Notes: generated from the sequence alone by a model not told the origin. Counted from the first letter of the stretch, positions 49,481 to 61,527 are shown. The stretch is DNA of 64,000 nt from Thelephora terrestris (GCA_015956445.1 WIUZ02000001.1:2108001-2172000); one strand, 5' to 3'. Program-made: numbers and translations.

Positions 49481-49976
49481 TACTCACGATTTACGCTATT
49501 GCGTCACAGGCGATGTTTTGACTCCTGTATGAATACCCCACCGTTGGGTTGAACTCTCGAATGCCGCACTGGATTTGTGGTTGATATCCGCCGTTGACGA
49601 AGTCGTCATCACGTTTTTTCCGATTCCCTCACAATCTAGCCCAGTTCCCCGGACCCCTGTAGACAAATAGCTCCGGCTTGTGATGTTTGTGCTAAGTATA
49701 CCCAAAAGAAATGCTAGTCTGTTGGACCTTGTCATAGCTTGGTCCCTTTTCCAAATTCCGACGAAAGGAACGGAGCTCGTTGGTTTATCTAGCCCACCGG
49801 AGAGCCGCTATCTTATCGTCGAAGGGGGTCAGGGGCACCGATAAAGCATTGAATAGTATGCTCCGGAGATGGATATAAACCCTCTGTCTGTGGGGAGGAG
49901 GTCGCCACCAAACCTGTCTTTCCTTAACTCCCGACCACACAACTCTCAGCTAAGCCACTGAAACCTACGAACCATC
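49481..49976. other. Spacer upstream of the small heat shock gene
   Basis: About 500 bp. The distal half is unremarkable; the proximal half holds the possible heat shock element and TATA box listed separately. No gene seen. Confidence 0.5.
49755..49879 (+). promoter_or_regulatory. Possible heat shock element and TATA box of the HSP20 gene
   Basis: ATTCCGACGAAAGGAAC at 49755-49771 contains one TTC and two GAA units; CGAAA and GGAAC abut as 5-bp nGAAn units and the TTC lies 4 bp before them. This is a degenerate Hsf1 site. TATAAA lies at 49874-49879, about 100 bp before the ATG, a normal distance in fungi. Both fit heat-induced expression but are short motifs. Confidence 0.4.
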
Positions 49977-50578
49977 ATGTCTCTCACCCATTTCTACCCA
50001 CCCACCGACATCGAGCGCTGGCTCAACGAAGACATGTTCTTGCCCTTCCGCGGCCGTCGCTTCACTCCATTCGTCGACGAGACACATACCGTGCGCACGA
50101 TGCAGCCAAGGTATGTTCTAATCTTCCCCTTTCCCGCGATTCAGGGTCTGAGTGCTTGACGGCCGACTCTTACGACACAGGATGGACCTGTACGAGAACA
50201 AGGACAAGAACCTCATGACCGCGACGTTCGAATTGCCGGGCCTCACCAAGGATAACGTCCAAATCGACATCCAGAACGGGAACCTTGCCGTCTCCGGAGA
50301 GACCAGCACGTCGTCCGAGCAGCAGGAGGATGGATTCGCCATCAAAGAGCGCAAGTCCGGCAAGTTTGTTAGGACCATTAGGTTGCCAGACGGCACGCAG
50401 GTAAGTGGCGAGCTTCTTCCCCCCCAGATACTTTTAGGCCGGAGTTGCGGCTGACGGGTTTTCGCCGGTGCGTTTGTAGCCCAAAGATGTCAAGGCCTCG
50501 ATGGAGAACGGCGTTTTGACCGTCTCTTATCCCAAGTCCTCTCCCGGCCAGGGGTACCAGCGTATCAGCATCGAGTAG
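49977..50578 (+). CDS. Small heat shock protein (Hsp20 / alpha-crystallin)
   Basis: ATP-independent chaperone that holds unfolding proteins. Three exons: MSLTHFYPPTDIERWLNEDM and PFRGRRFTPFVDETH in the first; MDLYENKDKNLMTATFELPG, LTKDNVQIDIQNGNLAVSGE and GKFVRTIRLPDGTQ in the second; PKDVKASMENGVLTVSYPKS in the third. The alpha-crystallin domain is complete, including the A-x-x-x-n-G-V-L motif and the polar C-terminal extension GYQRISIE, which has an I-S-I version of the I-x-I assembly motif. The product is about 155 residues, normal for class I fungal Hsp20. Introns use GTATGT and GTAAGT donors. Confidence 0.93.
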
Positions 50579-50828
50579 ACGAAGTCTGCAAAGTTTGAAG
50601 AACCGACCGTCCAAAGTGTACTACTAGTTCTTGAGTCGTGTGTAATTGTGGATCAAAGCTTGTACGAATTGAATTGTGCTCGTATGACATCGTTGGCAGA
50701 AGCGTGATGCATGAAAAAGCTGCGACCTCGAAACAAGTGCGATCACCGTCTGCTATGAGCGCCCACTAGATCGGAGATCACCAAGATGCCGGGCTAAAGC
50801 CGGACATTCACACTTGTCCTTACACTCA

Positions 50829-53718
50829 ATGTCCTCCGAAAGGGACCCACTCCTGACAATTGCCCCACGACACGGTGCGAATACAGATGAATCTGAGGAT
50901 GAGGGGAAGCTCGGTCCCTTGGAGATATCCCACTCGAGCCGGTGGGCTATTTTGGCCGGCATTTGGATCGCTACTTTCCTTGGGGTGTGTCACACCGTTT
51001 GACCTTGACCCTATGTCACTGAAATTTCGTGTTTAGTCTGTGAATAGTACGTACGCGAGCTTTTATTCTGGCCCTACTAAACCGTTGTGCGGTTTTCAGC
51101 CACCCTAGTGACAACTCGTACGTGTTCAGCTGCCTCTATCCACCCTGGCTGAAACTCCCTCAGTAATGCCCTCGATATCCTCTGAATTCAACAAATCCCA
51201 TCAAGTCAGCTGGCTTGGCACTGCGTGAGAATCTCCTCCGCTTCTGTGATACTGCTCTTGCCAACTCGCGTCCTCAGTTACCTTCTTGCAATATGTACGT
51301 TCACCCCGATATACGGTCGGTTATGTCACGTAATGGGTAGGCGCGCTGCTCACCAAAGCGCTGTGCTATTTGGTGCGCTGGGGACCCTCGCTTGCGGATT
51401 ATCGCCTAGCATGAATCTTCTCATAGTCGCGAGATTCGTAAGTGTCAAACATTCCACTGCGCTTAGTTTCTGACAGTATGATTTAGGTTAGCGGAATCGG
51501 TGGCGGAGGTATTCTTACGACTTCTACGTGCGTAAACCGCTCCGTTCTCTACTTGTGAACCCACCGACTGTGTTAGGATTATCACAAGCGATATGTTTAT
51601 TCTCAGAGTAAGAGTTCACAACACAGTGGTCGCGACATCTTCTAATTGTTATCATAGTCGCGGGGCCTTGCTCAGAGCATTGGGAGTGTATTCATGGCAG
51701 TCCGTTATTCATTTTTTGCCCAGAGATTCAGCCTCAAGGCATAACGTAGCTTGGCATAGGGATAGGTGGACCCTTGGCTGGGTTTATCAGCGATGCGTAC
51801 GTGCGCTGTTGCTCCAAAATGATTCATCCCAGAGAGATTCTGAGCCGCACATAGGTACGGCTGGAGAGCCGCATTTTTGATAAACATGCCGTTGTTTTTT
51901 ATCTCGTTCATCCTCACCGGTTATAATCTGAGTTACGTCACCCCGGTAAGTCCTGTCGTAGGTATGCGATGAGCGTAGCTGGCTCACGCCACATAGGGAA
52001 AGGGCAAGACACCGGGAGAAGTTCTCAGGAGGATCGACTATGGTGGTATGATCACAACCCTTGTGTGGGTATGTGTAATCTCGCCTTTGTGCCTAGTCGA
52101 TACTCATGAAGACCCCAGGTCTTTGCTACCTTACTGTTCTTGAGTTATCGTTATAACGAAAGACTCCCGGTGGGTTTAAATCGCTTGCTGCCAGTTATTG
52201 TCCTCAAACATCGGATAGTGGGATGACTCGCGAGTTATCTCGACTCTCGGCGTCACCATCTTGTTCTTCCTCTTGTTCATCATCGTTGAGCTGAAATTTG
52301 CTATCGAACCCGTGCTTGCACCTTTTCTGCTCAAACAAAAAATCCCTGCACTCATCGGAGTCAGCAATTTCCTTGTTTCGTTCTGTAACTTCTCTGTCAT
52401 GTACTTCTTTCCGGTCTGGTTCCAAACCGTGATGTTGACGTCCGCCTTCATCGCTGGTAAGTAAAATCACATGCCTCGTTTGTCTAAAGGGTTCTTGAAC
52501 TTTTCGTACAGGTCTGCACGTCTTGCCAAGCAGTACCGCCATGGCAATAGGATTCCTGTTTGCTGGGTACACGCGCCCATCCAACCGACTCCCACCTCCC
52601 GCTTACCCCCCGTTCGCAGGTGGTCCATGCACAAAACAGGGAAGTACAAGTTCATCAATCTAACGTTCGGCATCCTCCCCTCCATGGCAGCGGTCCTGAT
52701 AGTAACCATGAACGAAGATTCGAGTCCCGCGAGACTCTGGTTGAGTATTGTACGGAAAATAGTCCCTCAGATTGTTCTGCAAGGTTCTGACGCCGCGCTA
52801 CAGATTCCGTTTGGATTTGGAAATGGCGTGGTGTTGCAGACTATGCATAGTGAGTCGTCACCTTGAGGAAGCTGTTGTTGTCATTGAACCTTCTTTCTCA
52901 GTTGCCCTGCTGGCCCACATACCGCGTAAGTCGGGCCGCTCCGTCTTCTAAAACCCCGTCGAATTAAATGCCATTTCGCTCAGAGTCTGCAATGGCCGTA
53001 GGAACGGGATTTGGACAGCTTTTTAGGAGTGTCGGTCAAGTAAGTACACCTAAATCAAATACTTGAACGTCTCTCAAACCACTCGGCGAAGGTTGGTGGC
53101 GTGGCCGTCTCTTCGGCAGTTTTCCAGTCGGTTCTCGACAGCGAGCTCCGAAACAGAATTCGTGGGCCTGACGCAAACGAGGTATGAATCATCACACCCC
53201 ACGATTTTTCTCGCCGAAATCCCCTCCAGATAATCAAACGGATTCGAGAGTCCACTGGAGTTGTTGTTTCGTTGCCGCCAGATCTGCAAAGGGCCGCTCG
53301 TGATTCATACGACGGGGCATTGAGGGCTGTATTCATCATGGCGATGTGTTCGACCTTGATGGCTTATATCGTGCGATTGCCCGTAAGTTATGCCTTATAA
53401 TTTTCGTCGGTCGCCTGAACCTTAATCGATGTCTAGATCCCGGATAGATCATTGGACGAGCCAGAGCCTGCTGACCCTCCCCAACAACCCGCCCAGGCAG
53501 ACGTTGGAAACATTGTCAATTCCGTAGTAACCTCTCCACTGGACACCCCCTTTGACAGCGACGACGATCACCGAAAAAAACGGACACATATGCTTGGAAC
53601 CAGACACAGAAAGCCGGATCTCACACAACCAAGAAGTCTCTCTGGCTACGAGCCCGTGGATGGCAGCATGGATTTGGAAGAAGATACCATTGAAGGGACC
53701 GCTCAAAGTAGAGCTTGA
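50829..53718 (+). CDS. MFS transporter, Vba/Fnx-like (DHA2 type)
   Basis: Fourteen-helix major facilitator related to fungal vacuolar basic amino acid transporters and multidrug exporters; substrate not predictable. About 18 exons. The acidic N-terminus contains ERDPLL, a dileucine-type signal. The chain reads WAILAGIWIATFLG, SVNTTLVTTLMPSISSEFN, HQVSWLGTAYLL, FTPIYGRLCHVMGRRAA (motif A), VSGIGGGGILTTSTII, SRGLAQSIGSVFMALGIGIG, GPLAGFISDAYGWRAAFLIN, then WDDSRVI, GLHVLPSSTAMAIGFLFAG, PFGFGNGVVLQTM and GQVGGVAVSSAVFQ. The motif C region returns only if an intron with GTCCGT donor (51700-51749) is removed. Exons 2 and 3 are 10 and 18 nt. The C-terminus is an ~80-residue Ser/Asp-rich tail. Confidence 0.85.
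51037..51117 (+). other. Two consecutive microexons (10 and 18 nt) of the MFS gene
   Basis: TCTGTGAATA (51037-51046) follows a TTTAG acceptor and precedes GTACGT. The next exon, 51100-51117, follows TTTTCAG and precedes GTACGT. Joined, they encode SVNTTLVTT, which links TM1 to LMPSISSEFN exactly as the family requires. All three flanking introns have consensus ends. Confidence 0.75.
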
Positions 53719-53918
53719 TCACAACATGTAGCTATGGGTGTATCCCCACGTTGTGTGTATATCTAGATAGATCGGATTCGGATCACAGTCGTAAATATTG
53801 AGAGGAAGTCGACGCGCGACTGTTGAAAAGGGTGAAGGGCGAAACTACCCTCAAGCAACAGCACCCATCTCAATACCGCTGATTCGGATGTCATGCTGGC
53901 AAGTCAACAGTGATGAGC

Positions 53919-55949
53919 TTACGCAAGAGCAATGTCGGTCAAGGTACTCACCCTTCTCCGAGCAGCATGAGTGACCTTACTGCACCCCCAAACGCTCAAG
54001 TCCTTCAGATCCTCGCATTCATTCTGGATCTTCGCGAGCGCAAAGTTGTCGACCTCGCGGCACCACCCAACATCAATTTTGCTCAAGCCGGTAGCAAGCT
54101 CAGCGACCATGCTCAGCGTCTCATTCAAAGTGGCTTTCCAACCATTGATGTTGAGGGACTTCAGCTGACGGCCTGAATGCTGCAAGATCCCATTGAGGGC
54201 GAGGGAGGATAGGTTGTGGTTCCTGGAAAGGTCGACCGAAGTTAGCCCTGGATTCTTCTCCCACTCCATGAAGAATTGGCCAATCTTCTCGTCGGTCAAT
54301 TCCTCTAGATCCACCATCGTGAGGCTTTCCAGGTTCGAAGTGTTGTACTTTAGGCAATGGAGGAAGAAATCGTCGGTTATGGATGTGATTCCCGAAAAGT
54401 CAAGGTGTTTGAGAGTGGGTCCAAGCTTTTCGACCAAACTCATGGCTGCAACCTCTCCGACAAGATCCGTATTACCAGGATAGGCGAGGTCGAGATACGT
54501 CAGAGACAGGCCCGAGGATCCGAGAACCTCCAAAAAGTCGTCGCACATCTTTCCGACATCTCTCAGCCTGAGTTCCGTCAACCCCGGGGAATTCTTTACA
54601 AGTTCCCTCACGCAATCAAGGTCGAATCGTGGGTTTTGGGTGATGCGAAAGGAGTTGAGGTTGGAGTGTGCCTTGAAAAACCTTTGCCATGCGGGGGATC
54701 TCACAAGAAAAGGGCCAAGTAATTCGATATTCATCAGGTTTGGGAGCGAGGTATTCCAAGAATCGATGACGGCATCGTTCATCCGCCCGCAATAGTCAAG
54801 ACGCAACGTGGTGAGGTTTGGATTGAGGTTGGCAAGAGCACACAGAGCGTTCTGTTCGAGATCTAGAGATCGGTTAGGCGGCGAATATAGGTGCACTGGA
54901 ACATCCTCACTCGTTGCATCGTAAAAGGTGAGGGTTGTGTTACGAACGTCGTAAAACAACGGGGCATTTGTTTCGTTCCTGATGCGAAAGCAATAAACAC
55001 AAGGGAAAAAGGGTGCAAACTTGACACTTACAGGCTACGATTCTTGCAGACAGCCTTCGCAATACCATCCATGTTCATAACCCCGATATCCCCCAAAGCC
55101 TCGACGTCGTCGATGTACTTGGTAATGACCTATTCGGAGGTCAGGACAGCGCCCTCAGGCAGGTTACAAATGAACGCACATTGATGCAAAGGGTGACAAG
55201 ACTAGGGATTTTCAGTTCCTCGAAATGAACAACCTTGCGCTTATCCGCAGGTGCTTTACGCTTCCTAGGAGCAGCAGGTTTCTTGAAGGGGTCAACCCCT
55301 GAGGATTTTGCACACTTGTGACACAAAAATCCCGGAGGAGGCGCCGCAGCCATAGTATATTTGGTCTGAGAGTGGCGTCAATGTGGCGCCGGTGAAATAA
55401 AGCTGGGAATAACATACCACGGTGAATGACTGTTCACACTTTGCACAATTCTCAAAACTGCCGATGGGGGGACGAGGCGACTTATGCGAGTCTTTGACAA
55501 GGGCGGTGTAAGCGTCCTCTTCCTCATAATCTTCATCGTCATCGTCCTTTGACTTCTTTGCCTTTGCCTTGGCTTTCGCCTTTGACTTTGCCTCGGCAGC
55601 TTTCGTGAGCTTCCGCTTCTTTGATTTTGGGGCTTCCTGAGATTCATCTAGCTCCTCTGAGTTGTACCCGTTAGGAGGCTGTTGTAGTTGTTAGCAGAGG
55701 GGAAAGTAGATGCGGAGATGCCGTTCACCTCGGTGTTCCGGGCGCTATTGTTTTCCTCTTGCGCCTCAGTACGACTCGTGCTCGCCGCGGGCCGGTTCGC
55801 CGTCCTAGCACGACGAGCGACTGTAGCCGGGGTGATCCCGGTTTCCTAAGAAAGATGAGGAGGTGAATTATCGGGAGTGGAACAGGGCATACGCGAAGAA
55901 ATTCTGTGAGGGCCGATGTTGGGCCCTGGACGTTATTTGGGCGAACCAT
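53919..55949 (-). CDS. RAD7: Rad7-like nucleotide excision repair protein
   Basis: Rad7 with Rad16 forms the global-genome excision repair complex that searches for UV damage in silent chromatin. The start MVRPNNVQGPTSALTEFLR, joined by an intron to ETGITPATVARRA, matches the fungal Rad7 N-terminus. A Lys/Ala/Asp-rich linker follows (KAKAKAKAKKSKDDDDEDYE), then the zinc-binding segment FENCAKCEQSFTV and PGFLCHKCAKSSGVDP. FEELKIPSLVTLCI and VITKYIDDVEALGDIGVMNM lead into a long leucine-rich repeat domain of about 350 residues (TTLRLDYCGRMNDAVIDSW, TELRLRDVGKMCDDFLEVL, KDLSVWGCSKVTHAARRR). About seven exons. Nothing in it looks broken. Confidence 0.9.
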
Positions 55950-56479
55950 ACCGCACCGCGATGTCGTTGGGTGGAAGAAAGGCGTTTTGTCACCCTGTCA
56001 CTTGTCACTAATGAAACGCGATGTGACGTTAATGCACGTGTTTGTGACGAGTTCAACTTGTTGAACTTTGACAGACTTCAATTGACCCGCTCAAGACTTT
56101 ACCACCATTAGAATATTGCTGCTGTGTTCTCCAGCGATTTTTCCTAGATTTTTTTATTCTCGGTGGAGGGTTTTGTGGGTGTGACCCCGGGTCAGTCCCA
56201 GGGGCCACAAGCTCATCCGAGTTGGATGTACGCGTACGGGTGACTAGGATCGCCCCTCGCTTTAAGTGACTGTACGCACGTGTACATCAATTCCGGGGTT
56301 TTTTGACATATTGACTACAATGTTATTTCGTGGTAATAAAACATCCCACTTGCCCCAACGCAATGAGCGGCAATGATAAAAAAACAAGTTTTGTGTAACT
56401 CGGACAAGTGCAAATCATCAAATAAGTGGCAACAATCAAATCCCTCCTGTACTAATGCACGGGGTCAACCCACCGGTCG
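55950..56479. other. Spacer RAD7 / DUF6533-like gene
   Basis: About 530 bp between RAD7's start and the 3' end of the next minus-strand gene. It is relatively AT-rich (TTTTTTTATT, ATGTTATTTCG). No gene seen. Confidence 0.5.
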
Positions 56480-58207
56480 TCAACCCCTGAGCGTCGAGAG
56501 CCGAACATTCTCTACTCGGTGTGCGCTATGGATGTCTTGTAGGCCCATCGACAGCGGGTTTTGAGCGTCCAAGTCCGCGCGAATCTCTCCCCGGGAAGCA
56601 GCTTTCTTCAGAGATATAATCATCCGACTTATCATCATTGGGATATACCTATCAAGATCCGAGTTGGTCAGCCGCGCATTGGCTGTCGCACGAACAAGGA
56701 GCATCTTACATTGCGTTTCCCCTGCCCGACGGAAAGGAAAGCACCATTAGTGTAAGCTGAACCCGTGAGACCGCACCACATCAGGCTTACACGATAGGTA
56801 TGGGCCCTATCCCTGGCTATGAATACAAAACCAACGGTCAGCAAGGATTCAACTCGTATACTTGCACAAAAAACCTCACTCTTGCCGCAGCAAACACGAC
56901 CACAATCAAGAAATGGGACGTGGTGATGACCCCGAAGTATATCTCCGCATCCCTGCTAAATGTATTGAGAAGGTTTGGCCTACCCATCCCCCGATACCTC
57001 GATTTTATGAGACGCGTTTGGACGACGACGAGGACGAAAACCACGATATCTTCGGGAACAGTTGAGCGATCGGTTCCAGGGGAAAGAGATACGGAGTACC
57101 AAAGGAGAGAGAAACAGACATTTGAAGGACTGTCAACGCCCTCGAGGTTCGAGTAAGGCACGAGCGATACGCGTCCAGAGGAATCGGAGGGAATTGCGTT
57201 ACTGGGATGTGTCTTTTAGTTCTCGAGCTTGTGCATATGATGAGGTGGAGGTATTAACTTGGACCCGTGGCAGACCAAATGGTCATGTAAATTCCAACGC
57301 CGATTTGGAGGGTAAAAATAGCATATAAGATGGCTGCAACCCACTTATTCTTCGCTGTGATGGCGTAGGCTCTGGCATAATGAAAAGGCTGAGCGGGCGA
57401 GTTCCAACAGACGAAGAGAACTTGAACCTTTGAGTCAGGACAATCTGGGCAGCCGCAGCGATGCACGAGTAATAAACGACTTGTAGGAACGCGGACTTTT
57501 GACACCTGTGATCCCCAGGTTAATCGCAGATTCCGTCATCGGGAGTTCCATACGTACGCCTGTCCGTAGTAGTGATCAGCCCCTTGCAAGTAAGTGAATT
57601 TGAACCGAGCGCACCTCAGTTGAATAGCCCGGATAATGTTGTGCTGTGGCGGAGGAATGAAACCGCTTGCATACCCGAGTTGATCAAATCCAACTTACTG
57701 ATAATGACCCATGTATGGAAGACTGGTGGGAGGTATCTCGTCTAAACGATACTCAGAGCGATGTGATTTCGGGGGCGGACAAAAGCTTACGACTAGAAAC
57801 AGCACGAATACTGGCACACTGTCAGTTGGGGCACTCCGAGTGAAGTGCAGAGGTTCGCGTACTCAAAGTTCTTTCCGTTTTCCATGCGTAATGTACCTGA
57901 ATGAGGTAGTCAGGTATGGTTCCTTTCTGAGAACTCGTTGCTTGCTTGCGTTACCTCGTCCGCAAGTGTCAGGAAGTAGTCGTAGACCCATAGGGCAGTC
58001 ACGCTGACTACATACAACTAAATTTCCGAAAGAGGTTTAGTGGTCTCATGAGAGGTAGGGATCAGGCCGCCAAGTGTATTCACCTTCAAAGAAGTGCTGG
58101 TTCATAGCGAAGGGTTTCATTTAGCAGAACGAGAGTGGTCCCGGCATAGGTACTCACATATCATGACCGAGCTGGGCCAGGGCTGCGACGTCAGGGTTGG
58201 AGGCCAT
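56480..58207 (-). CDS. DUF6533-like multipass membrane protein
   Basis: Member of a large agaricomycete family of seven-helix-like membrane proteins of unknown function. The start MASNPDVAALAQLGHDI is joined across a ~150-nt intron to VTALWVYDYFLTLADE, the hallmark YDYFLTL-x-x-E motif of DUF6533. Next are VPVFVLFL and VVYYSCIAAAAQIVLTQRAY, then AITAKNKWVAAILYAIFTLQ, IGVGIYMTIW, NLLNTFSRDAEIYFGVITTS with HFLIVVVFAAARVRFF, and a last exon with ISRMIISLKKAASRGEIRAD. The family order and membrane segments are convincing. The region at 57.7-57.95 kb, between helices 1 and 2, is hard to splice and could hide a defect. Confidence 0.62.
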
Positions 58208-58951
58208 ATCAAATGATTCCTTTGGCGGGTGTAGGTAGCGGGACCAAGGCGACACCTGGAGATGCAGTTCGCTCGGGATATATAGTCAGCACTTCCCCCA
58301 CAGCGGACGGAGAGGAGACCAGCATTGTAGGGACGAAGCCGAGATGTGAGTTCCTGTGGATCTCACAAACGATCCGTCCCGAATTTTCAAAGCGACCGAG
58401 AACCGGCGTTCCGTTCCAGATTGATCAGGCGGAAGAAGCTCGAAGGGTGCGGCCACAATCACCCCAAGGCGGCCTGGTATCCATATCAACAACTGCTCTT
58501 GCGGTGGGCGCCCACGGGCAGTATCGTGATGCAGCGGATGGGTAGTAGTTATGCGTTTTTACGTCCGCCTAGTGCTCTTGTGGCAAATGACAGCCATATG
58601 TCAACAGACAGTACTACAGTGATTATTAGACGGTTTTTGGACGAGTCTTAAAATTCCAAATCGGACGGGGACCATCAGTTAAACCCGGGTGTCGATGGTG
58701 CCGTGGGACGGCAAACTCAAAGCGTGAAGAGCGCTCAGCTGAGTGGCTTTGGGCTAGAAAACCTTTGCTTGTGTGTCATGGTGTCAACAAGCTATCTTTA
58801 TAAGACACGTCTGATTCGCTGCAAGGAGTCCCGCCGTCCGTGTGAGGATCGGATGCTGTCCAGTGCCCAGCCTATCGCGAGGGCGGAGCAGACGCTGGAA
58901 ATGATCGGTACCTCTCCCAGCTTGAAACCAGCCGCCACGGTGTCAACTCCC
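58208..58951. other. Divergent spacer DUF6533-like gene / uS17m
   Basis: About 740 bp. Overlapping ORFs at 58213-58651 lack family resemblance. The frame of uS17m stays open upstream to 58703 but that part is not conserved. Confidence 0.5.
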
Positions 58952-59353
58952 ATGCCTCCAATGTCGCTCAAAGGCATCGTCACGAAGGTCGGCGTCATGA
59001 AGAAGACGGCCACCGTGACTGTCTCAAGATGGGTGCTTCACAAGCAAACGGGCAAGGCATGTACCACCTCGTGACCAGTCTCTGTCCTAACTAAAAGCTC
59101 CTTTTAGCGAATTGAGAGGAGCAAGAAGTATTTAACCCACGACCAAAATAATAGTGAGTCGCGCCTTTCAGCTTGAAGCAGAACCCTCTTTTTTGACACG
59201 TCCGGTGCAGTCCTTCGGATTAACGACGAGGTCTTAATCCGGAATTGTCCCCCAGTGTCTGCCCGCAAACGTTTCACGCTTGACCAAATACTCCGCAGTC
59301 CGGAGACTCAGCACGAACTCACGCACAAGGATGCTGCGACACTTGCAAATTAA
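58952..59353 (+). CDS. MRPS17: Mitochondrial ribosomal protein uS17m
   Basis: Small-subunit protein of the mitochondrial ribosome, homologous to bacterial S17. Three exons (58952-59056, 59108-59153, 59211-59353) give 97 residues. Exon 1 reads MSLKGIVTKVGVMKKTATVT and VSRWVLHKQTGK. Exon 2 reads RIERSKKYLTHDQNN. Exon 3 reads ILRINDEVLIRNCPPVSARK then RFTLDQIL. These are the OB-fold blocks of uS17 in order, including the G-D-x-V-x-I-x-x-C/x-P strand. The first intron (59057-59107) has a GC donor (AAG/GCATGT); the nearest GT donor leads straight to a stop. ATG 58952 is preferred; 58961 is a second in-frame ATG. Confidence 0.9.
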
Positions 59354-59905
59354 GCTGGGCGGGCAAGAAGTATGCGAGGTGAGTCCCCCATAAAGACGCT
59401 CTCAGCGAACCGAGACTTAGGGTCCCAGGAACATCGCTACAGGTTTTGCACCCTAGTTATACCCCTTCAAAAGCGGGGCGGGTGGAAATCGCTATAGCAG
59501 AAACACTCGAGCGCAGACGAGACAACGTCCTCGATATTGGAAAGATGGCAAACTACTGTACAACCATCTACCTGTCCCGTGGCTAAAAGATCACTCTTCG
59601 AATTTAATCATGTCCGTCAGCTGATTCCCAAACTTTGAATGCATTTATCAACACACGGGTGTCGTAACCCTGCAGATTCCGATTCCTGCCGGACTATGTT
59701 CAGTTAGACGTTGCGTCATACCCTTGAGCAGTGGTATTGCGCCTTGATGATTGATCTACGCTACACTTGCAGATCAATGGGTCCTGGCGTTTGGGCAAAA
59801 GTAGAAGCACAGTTTGCTGAAGAGACTCATCTGAAGGGTAATTATTCAGCTATTCTAAGGGGGTACTGTAATTGAGCAATGGAGTTTCGTGGAGGGGTTG
59901 CACCA
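59354..59905. other. Convergent spacer uS17m / CBP3
   Basis: About 550 bp between two convergent 3' ends. Stop codons are frequent in all frames. No gene or structured repeat seen. Confidence 0.55.
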
Positions 59906-61055
59906 TTAGATTGGACCGAACTTTAACACCTCAACCCCCCTCCCCTCGCGGCCCAACTCCTTTGAGATGCCCAGGAGGTCGTCGTCGCTGATACCCTCCA
60001 ACCTCTTCAGCTCCCTGTGGATATATGCGACAATATCCACCATAAGCTCGGGGTATGTAACATACTTGTCGAGCTGGTCCTTTGGATAGTCAGCGACCCC
60101 CGAGTTATCGTCCGTCGCTTCTTCAGACTCGAAGCCCCGTTCCAAGAGCTTAAGCTTGGCCATGGACATCTTCCCACCAGTAACCGGGTTGATTGACCGC
60201 CGGAAACTTGGCGATGTGTTGTAGGGAATACCCCGAGCACCTCGAGCACCAAGAAAATTTCTCCACACGGCCCCAGCCATCTCTGCATCGCCCATGGCAA
60301 GTCCGAGGTCAAGGGATGTCCCAAGACCAGCCCATTGTTCCTTCAGGATGTGCATTTGTTGCCTGACGAGCTTGTCAGGTGCCCTTCCGCGTTTCTTGGT
60401 AGCAAGAGGGACGGAGGTAGTGTCTGAGAAGGACGGAGGTGCATAGAAGTCAGTTTGGGATGGAGTGTCGGGGTCTACGGGTTGGAGAACGGCTCTGATT
60501 CGGTCTTCGACATCCAAGAAGAAGTGGTCGATCAAGCCTTGGATGTGGGTCACGCCATGGGGCTGTGGGAGCGCACGCAGCCTGACGGTCAGGAGCCAGA
60601 TGTGGAGATTGGTTATGGTGAACCAGGATTGAAATGTGGGAGGTAGATCACAAGCTGAGACGTATCGGTGTTAGTCCATAGGGGAGCAGCCGCGTTCCGA
60701 AGGGGGGGTACTCACCTTGCCAAAATACACGGTCTTCCGAAGCCTTGATGGCACAGACTTGCTCGTACATTGCCAAGGTCCTTCGACCAGCGACCTGTTT
60801 TGTACTTCCATAACCCATAGCACGGCCAAGAGCCCGGACAATCTTGAGAGCGACGGGGTTCGCTCGTATTTTTTGCACGACCCAAGACCGTTCCGGTTCC
60901 GCCTTCTCGTACCGGTACGGTTTTGACGAGGGGGAAGGTTGCGGTGTCTCGGGAGGGGGAGAGACTGTAGTTAAACGGCGGAACCGCTGAACTCTCAAGG
61001 CTGCTGCCCAGTGTACAGTGGCCAAACGCCTTTGTGCCAGCCGTTGGGCGTACAT
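59906..61055 (-). CDS. CBP3: Cbp3 / UQCC1 ubiquinol-cytochrome c chaperone
   Basis: Cbp3 acts with Cbp6 at the mitochondrial ribosome exit to bind new cytochrome b and start complex III assembly. Two exons. The first encodes an Arg/Ala-rich presequence (YAQRLAQRRLATVHWAAALR), a Pro/Ser linker and NPVALKIVRALGRAMGYGST, ending VFWQ. After the intron the conserved domain reads CDLPPTFQSWFTITNLHIWL, LTVRLRALP, GLIDHFFLDVEDRIR and ILKEQWAGLGTSLDLGLAMG, then DAEMAGAVWRNFLGARG, all standard Cbp3 blocks. The product is about 360 residues. The open frame extends upstream to 61226, but ATG 61055 directly precedes the presequence. Confidence 0.92.
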
Positions 61056-61527
61056 TTTAGAGGGTGCCCGTCGGTGTGGGTCTGAATCGGTTCGGCAAAG
61101 ACGCGTCGACCGCGAAGCGGCAAGATCGGCTTTCTTTTCCACCGATATGGCTTCCCCGAAAACGACCCCAATTCTACTTGCACTCCCAGCTTTGGCGCTC
61201 CTGCTGGCCCTCGAGGCCGTTATCATACGGCCCAGATTCCACTGACCTTGTCTGCCAGCTTATGCCAAATCGATTCACCATCTGGCGATTTTTTGTACAA
61301 GCTGACGGTTAAGTACGCCAAAGATCTCCACATAGTACCCATTCCCGTTAATTCTCACAGAAGCATTGTTTTAGATCTATGACCTCGTTATTGGCCCCGA
61401 GTCACCGCATGCACACAAGGACATCCGAAATATACGCTGTCCTTGGCCGACTCACCAACAGACTGCCTATAAAAGATCATTCAATCTCTTCCTCGCGAAC
61501 CCCAGAGATCCGAGCACCTTTCACACA
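61056..61527. other. Spacer upstream of CBP3
   Basis: About 470 bp between the CBP3 start and the doubtful plus-strand gene. A TATAAAA lies at 61469-61475, about 55 bp before ATG 61528, which slightly supports that gene. No other feature seen. Confidence 0.4.

Noticed and set aside
51661-51800. Frameshift in the MFS transporter at the motif C region
   Set aside because: A 50-nt intron with GTCCGT donor and a GTAG acceptor gives SVFMALGIGIGGPLAGF without loss, so no frameshift is needed.
58703-58951. N-terminal extension of uS17m back to 58703
   Set aside because: The frame is open but the extra ~80 residues match no uS17 protein, and the ATG at 58952 starts the conserved domain.
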